Positions 48,827 through 51,945 of a stretch of DNA of 51,945 nucleotides are shown here, piece after piece. The stretch lies in the NCBI GenBank assembly GCA_036720245.1, contig DAIMNI010000009.1, positions 1 through 51,945 on the forward strand, written 5' to 3'. The DNA is from JAAZMA01 sp036720245 (lineage in GTDB: Bacteria > Bacillota > Clostridia > Tissierellales > Tepidimicrobiaceae). Numbering within the stretch: the first letter of the stretch is position 1; the number at the start of each line of letters is the position of its first letter. The notes below the pieces were generated by a model. It saw only the letters and a program-made list of their open reading frames with translations. It did not search any database and was not told the origin of the DNA. The translations under genes and the position numbers were made by a program.

Positions 48827-49587
48827 ATCTGTTTGAAGATATAGTATTTGTAAACAAATCAGCAGCAAAAAAAACAATTAAAAGCTTTAAAAAAAGTTGG
48901 TTAATAATATTTACTGGATTAGCCTATAGTATAATAAATATTTTATTGATGACAATTTTATCTGTTTTTTTTAAAGGGGTATTACAGATACTAGCAGGTT
49001 TTATTCTTGCTATTGCAAGTGCAATGTTAATATCTAATTATTTATATTTATTATTTAATATAATTAATTACGATAGAATAAGTATGCAGGATTTTAAAGA
49101 TGGCTTTAAGGCATTTTTATGGGATGTTTATGGAGTACTTTTTGTGTTTTGGATAGCTTCCCTTTTATTATCTCCATTGTATAGAATGGCGGGGGAAAAC
49201 GCAGTGTTATTAGGGAGAATTATTACTTTGTTAATATTATTTGCATTAAATCCATTGCCAGAAACTATTTATCAAAAAAGTTATTCTTCTTTTGAAAGTA
49301 TTTCTTATGCCTTTGAATTTATGAAAGAAAATTGGCTAAATTGGCTAATACCAAATATAGTATTTCATTATTTGATATATTTAACTACTGGTAGCATAGT
49401 ATTAGATGTTTTTGCGACACCTTTAAATTTAGGTTTTGGTTTAAATTTTAGTCCAAAGGGAATAGGGCTATATCTTTTAGGCCAAATAATATTTTCCATT
49501 ACTATGATTTATAGGGGACATTTGTTTAAACTTTTGAGTACTAGTACTAGGAATAAGCGAATCTATATGAGAAATATGTATAAATAA
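48823..49587 (+). CDS. Multi-pass membrane protein, unknown function
   Basis: 254 residues with about six hydrophobic segments (roughly 28-52, 54-78, 98-118, 128-145, 172-190, 215-230). Cytoplasmic-side positives lie in KKTIKSFKKSW (residues 15-25), and there is a basic end. Architecture resembles DUF975/YckC-type or GlpM-like proteins, but I cannot name the family. TTG 48823 overlaps the previous stop (TTGA), with AGGGAG 9-10 bases upstream. Sits in a radical SAM, membrane protein, TPR unit, and the tight spacing suggests they work together. Confidence 0.82.
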   Translation: MNLFEDIVFVNKSAAKKTIKSFKKSWLIIFTGLAYSIINILLMTILSVFFKGVLQILAGFILAIASAMLISNYLYLLFNIINYDRISMQDFKDGFKAFLWDVYGVLFVFWIASLLLSPLYRMAGENAVLLGRIITLLILFALNPLPETIYQKSYSSFESISYAFEFMKENWLNWLIPNIVFHYLIYLTTGSIVLDVFATPLNLGFGLNFSPKGIGLYLLGQIIFSITMIYRGHLFKLLSTSTRNKRIYMRNMYK

Positions 49588-49599
49588 GTAGGTGATATA

Positions 49600-50733
49600 A
49601 TGAACATTATAGATGAATATTTTGAAAAAATGACTAATAATCTTAGCTTTATTGAATTAAAAGAGGATGCCTATATTGATTTAAAAGATTATAAAATTGA
49701 TAATCGCATTCCATTGCCTATGATATTAGATACCTTAGTAGTAGAAATACAAGAAGGAAATTTTTATGAAGAATTAGATATTGAGCATTTAATCAATGGG
49801 ATTATTTATACTCTAGGTGCAGATATAGATTTTAAATTTAAAAAAGAATATATAGAAATTTTATATCACTATGATTGTAAAATAGAAGATTATATATTAT
49901 ATCGGGGACTAAAATTTGCAGAAAAAGAGAACTATGATACTGCCGCAATTTATTTCAGAAGCCTTGTAAATATCAATAAAGAAAATATTGGCGGCTTATT
50001 TAATTATGCTTTATCTTTAGAAAATATAGGGACGAAGTTTATTGAGGATGGATTTCGGGATAAGGGAAATATCTTTTTAAGAGAAGCAACTAATTATTTA
50101 GAAACTATTTTAGAAATAGATCCAAAATTTCCTTTAGCCTATTATAAATTAGGTTATCACTATAAATACTTTGGGAATTTTCTAAAGGCTAATTTAATTT
50201 GGCAAAAATATTTAAAAATAGGTGAATCTATAGAGGGGATAGAAGAAATTAGAGTACAATTAGAATTAATTGAAGACGATGTAGATTTTGAACAAGGAGT
50301 CTATTATTTAAATATTGAAGAATATGATTTAGCCTTAGAGAGGCTGTTAAAATTAATGGATAAATATGGTGAATGGGGGCATCTATATTATTTAATTGCC
50401 TTATGCTATAAGGGAAATGGTCAATATAAAGAAGCTATAGAATTTTTAGAAAAAGCTATAAAATTAGATAGTGATAATGTAGATATTTATAATGAATTGG
50501 GAATTTGTTTTTATACACTAGGAGATTTAGATAAGGCCCTAGAGGTATTTGATAGTGGAGTTAAAATTAATCATATGGACTATAAAATAATATTCAATAG
50601 AGGCATGATTAATTTAGAATTAGGAAATATTCCTAAAGCTATGGAGGATATAAATTTAGCATATGAATTAAATCCTGAAGAGGATTCTATTAAGGATCAA
50701 AAAATAGAGCTAGAAAAATATTTAGGATTATAA
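49600..50733 (+). CDS. TPR-repeat protein
   Basis: 377 residues, no signal peptide or membrane segment. An N-terminal region of about 110 residues without repeats is followed by at least six tetratricopeptide units (about 108-375). The clearest are LGYHYKYFGNFLKANLIWQKY, YYLIALCYKGNGQYKEAIEFLEKAI and YNELGICFYTLGDLDKALEV, each with the W/L-G-Y-A-F-A-P pattern. (Quoted pieces are split at their helices.) It should be a scaffold for protein contacts. ATG 49600 follows TAGGTGAT, 12 bases after the membrane protein gene, probably co-transcribed. Confidence 0.9.
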   Translation: MNIIDEYFEKMTNNLSFIELKEDAYIDLKDYKIDNRIPLPMILDTLVVEIQEGNFYEELDIEHLINGIIYTLGADIDFKFKKEYIEILYHYDCKIEDYILYRGLKFAEKENYDTAAIYFRSLVNINKENIGGLFNYALSLENIGTKFIEDGFRDKGNIFLREATNYLETILEIDPKFPLAYYKLGYHYKYFGNFLKANLIWQKYLKIGESIEGIEEIRVQLELIEDDVDFEQGVYYLNIEEYDLALERLLKLMDKYGEWGHLYYLIALCYKGNGQYKEAIEFLEKAIKLDSDNVDIYNELGICFYTLGDLDKALEVFDSGVKINHMDYKIIFNRGMINLELGNIPKAMEDINLAYELNPEEDSIKDQKIELEKYLGL

Positions 50734-50755
50734 AAAAACATTTTGGAGGGATAAT

Positions 50756-51670
50756 ATGTCCATAGTTAAATTAGATGATTTACTTAGTATTAATTATCAG
50801 GAAAAGATGAAATTAGCAGTTGTATCAGCTCATGATGAAGAAGTTTTAGAAGCTGTAGTTGAGGCTATGAGATTAGGAATTGTAGAACCTATATTAATAG
50901 GAGATAGGGAAAAAATTCAAGAAATCCTAATTGAATTTAAATTAAACCCAGATGAATTTAATATTATCCATGAGAAAGACTTGGGGAAAGCTGCAGAAAT
51001 AGGAGTAAAACTAGTAAGTGAGAACAAAGCTGATTTTTTAATGAAGGGATTAGTAGATACAGGAACTCTAATGAAGGCAGTGTTAAATAAAGAATGGGGG
51101 CTTAGAACTGATTCTTTATTATCTCATGTAATGGTATATGAAGTAGGCAATTATTCTAAATTAATTTATTTAACTGATGGTGGAATGAATTTATATCCTA
51201 ATGTAGAACAGAAAATAAAAATCATTGAAAATGCTGTTCAAGTAGTAAAAACCCTGGGAAAGGATACTGTAAAGGTAGCTTGTTTAGCAGCTAAGGAAAA
51301 GGAAGATCCTAAAATGTCTGCTACTGTAGATGCAGCAGCTCTTAAGAAAAAATTTGAAGAAGGAGGATTTTCTAGTGGTACAATAGTTGAAGGCCCTATG
51401 GCATTAGATTTGGCTATATCTAAAGAAGCTGCACAAATAAAATCCTTTAAATCAGAAGTAGCAGGGGATGCAGATATATTATTAGTACCAAATATCGAAA
51501 TGGGCAATGGAATAGGAAAGAGTATTACTTATTTTGCAGGAGGAAAATCAGCAGGAATTATTATGGGGGCAAAAGTTCCTATAGTATTAACTTCTAGGGC
51601 AGATTCCCATGAATCCAAGCTTTATTCCATAGCACTTGGGAGTGTAATTGCGGGAAAAACATTTAAATAA
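50756..51670 (+). CDS. ptb: Phosphate butyryltransferase (phosphotransacylase family)
   Basis: 304 residues. Converts butyryl-CoA (or branched acyl-CoA) and phosphate to acyl phosphate. The family's features are ILIGDREKIQEI, ADFLMKGLVDTGTLMKAVL (near 101-119), YLTDGGMNLYP, GPMALDLAISKEAA and GGKSAGIIMGAKVPIVLTSRADS. The length and TGTLMKAVL core favour Ptb over Pta. A butyrate or acyl kinase (buk) normally follows, but none does: the window goes on to an rRNA promoter. The gene could therefore serve branched-chain acyl-CoA turnover or membrane lipid supply. ATG 50756 follows TTGGAGGGA. No clear terminator is visible. Confidence 0.92.
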   Translation: MSIVKLDDLLSINYQEKMKLAVVSAHDEEVLEAVVEAMRLGIVEPILIGDREKIQEILIEFKLNPDEFNIIHEKDLGKAAEIGVKLVSENKADFLMKGLVDTGTLMKAVLNKEWGLRTDSLLSHVMVYEVGNYSKLIYLTDGGMNLYPNVEQKIKIIENAVQVVKTLGKDTVKVACLAAKEKEDPKMSATVDAAALKKKFEEGGFSSGTIVEGPMALDLAISKEAAQIKSFKSEVAGDADILLVPNIEMGNGIGKSITYFAGGKSAGIIMGAKVPIVLTSRADSHESKLYSIALGSVIAGKTFK

Positions 51671-51795
51671 AGAATTTAAGATTTAGAGATTTAAGGAGTA
51701 AAATGAATTAAAATATAGATTAAATAAAAATATACTATGAATTTGGAAGTATTTGAGGATTGAATGGAAATTAAAAATGTGTTAAATTATTCAAT

Positions 51796-51816
51796 GTCGT
51801 CAGTTTTCCCGACGGC
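51796..51816 (+). other. GC-rich hairpin after ptb
   Basis: GTCGTC (51796-51801) pairs with GACGGC (51811-51816, one G-U) around a 9-base loop. It stands out in base composition from the AT-rich surroundings, and no T run follows. Bases 51671-51795 show nothing recognisable. Confidence 0.35.
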
Positions 51817-51867
51817 AAGTGATGAAAAAATATAGCAAAATAAAATAAAAAAATGTAGAAATAAATC

Positions 51868-51945
51868 TTGACAAAAATTTTAAAATATGCTATATTAATA
51901 AAGCATCACATTTAAGAACCTAGACAACTAAACAGTGTGAAATAC
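51868..51945 (+). promoter_or_regulatory. Strong promoter and probable rRNA operon leader, runs off the window
   Basis: TTGACA (51868-51873), a 17-base spacer and TATATT (51891-51896). The leader contains AAGAACCTAGACAACTAAAC (near 51914-51933), which resembles the AGAACCTTGAAAACTRAACA-type element found just upstream of 16S and 23S rRNA in clostridia. An rRNA gene is expected just beyond position 51945, but none is inside the window. Confidence 0.65.

Noticed and set aside
1..51945. CRISPR array, prophage, transposase or restriction/defence cluster
   Set aside because: No regularly spaced repeats and no integrase, transposase, phage or defence-type proteins are seen. The repeats found are isolated palindromes.

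Overview
This window comes from an AT-rich (roughly 30% G+C by eye), spore-forming, Gram-positive anaerobe-type genome, most likely a Clostridia/Tissierellia-type Firmicute. The evidence is two alpha/beta-type small acid-soluble spore proteins, a YtxC sporulation protein, a PdaB/YlxY-like polysaccharide deacetylase, four T-box leaders, strong AGGAGG ribosome sites, phosphate butyryltransferase, and a DUF4364 protein. The exact genus is not determined. A 19-N run (11383-11401) marks it as a draft assembly.

Layout. 1-5876: T-box/trpS, a PadR regulator overlapping a FtsW/RodA-like membrane protein, then two minus-strand genes (secreted NlpC/P60 hydrolase; orphan NMT1-type binding lipoprotein). 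5358-11078: T-box/valS-folC-small ORF-beta-propeller gene. 11064-14446: DUF4364 regulator, a spore protein, a polysaccharide deacetylase, a double OB-fold SSB-like protein, a small membrane peptide and hpt. 14501-17139 (minus): asd-dapA-dapB, the aspartate branch leading to diaminopimelate and lysine. 17210-21271: CPBP protease, second spore protein, sirtuin, methyltransferase, cold-shock protein, Hsp33. 21275-21877: a promoter-to-terminator tRNA operon (Phe, Gly, Cys) with a broken first member and a Cys gene lacking its T arm. 21903-27222: DUF6873 protein, ytxC, hisS, T-box/thrS. 27344-30503: a short FtsH-like protease and pepV. 30527-31826: the infC-rpmI-rplT operon with a leader and an AUU start. 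31955-38311: ktrB-ktrA, an rRNA methyltransferase, pheS-pheT. 38409-43595: zapA, U32 peptidase, mutS2. 43600-46558: T-box/argS plus an unknown protein. 46689-51670: a small unknown protein, B12-type radical SAM protein, membrane protein, TPR protein and ptb. 51868-51945: a strong promoter and what looks like the start of an rRNA operon leader.

Theme. The window is dominated by translation: six aminoacyl-tRNA synthetases (trpS, valS, hisS, thrS, pheST, argS), tRNAs, IF3, L35/L20 and rRNA modification. Four of the synthetases are controlled by T-boxes with readable specifiers (UGG, GUA, ACC, AGG). Envelope growth (DAP synthesis, peptidoglycan hydrolase, FtsW-like protein, ZapA) is the second theme and sporulation the third.

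Most of the window is ordinary core genome. The parts that deserve a second look are: ribosome sites buried in intercistronic hairpins, especially the 17-bp one before the beta-propeller gene; the damaged tRNA operon with its structured insert; a FtsW-like protein with Asn where the family has its essential Asp; a triple 11-bp direct repeat resembling a WalR/PhoP site upstream of the cell-wall hydrolase; and dispersed palindromic repeats.
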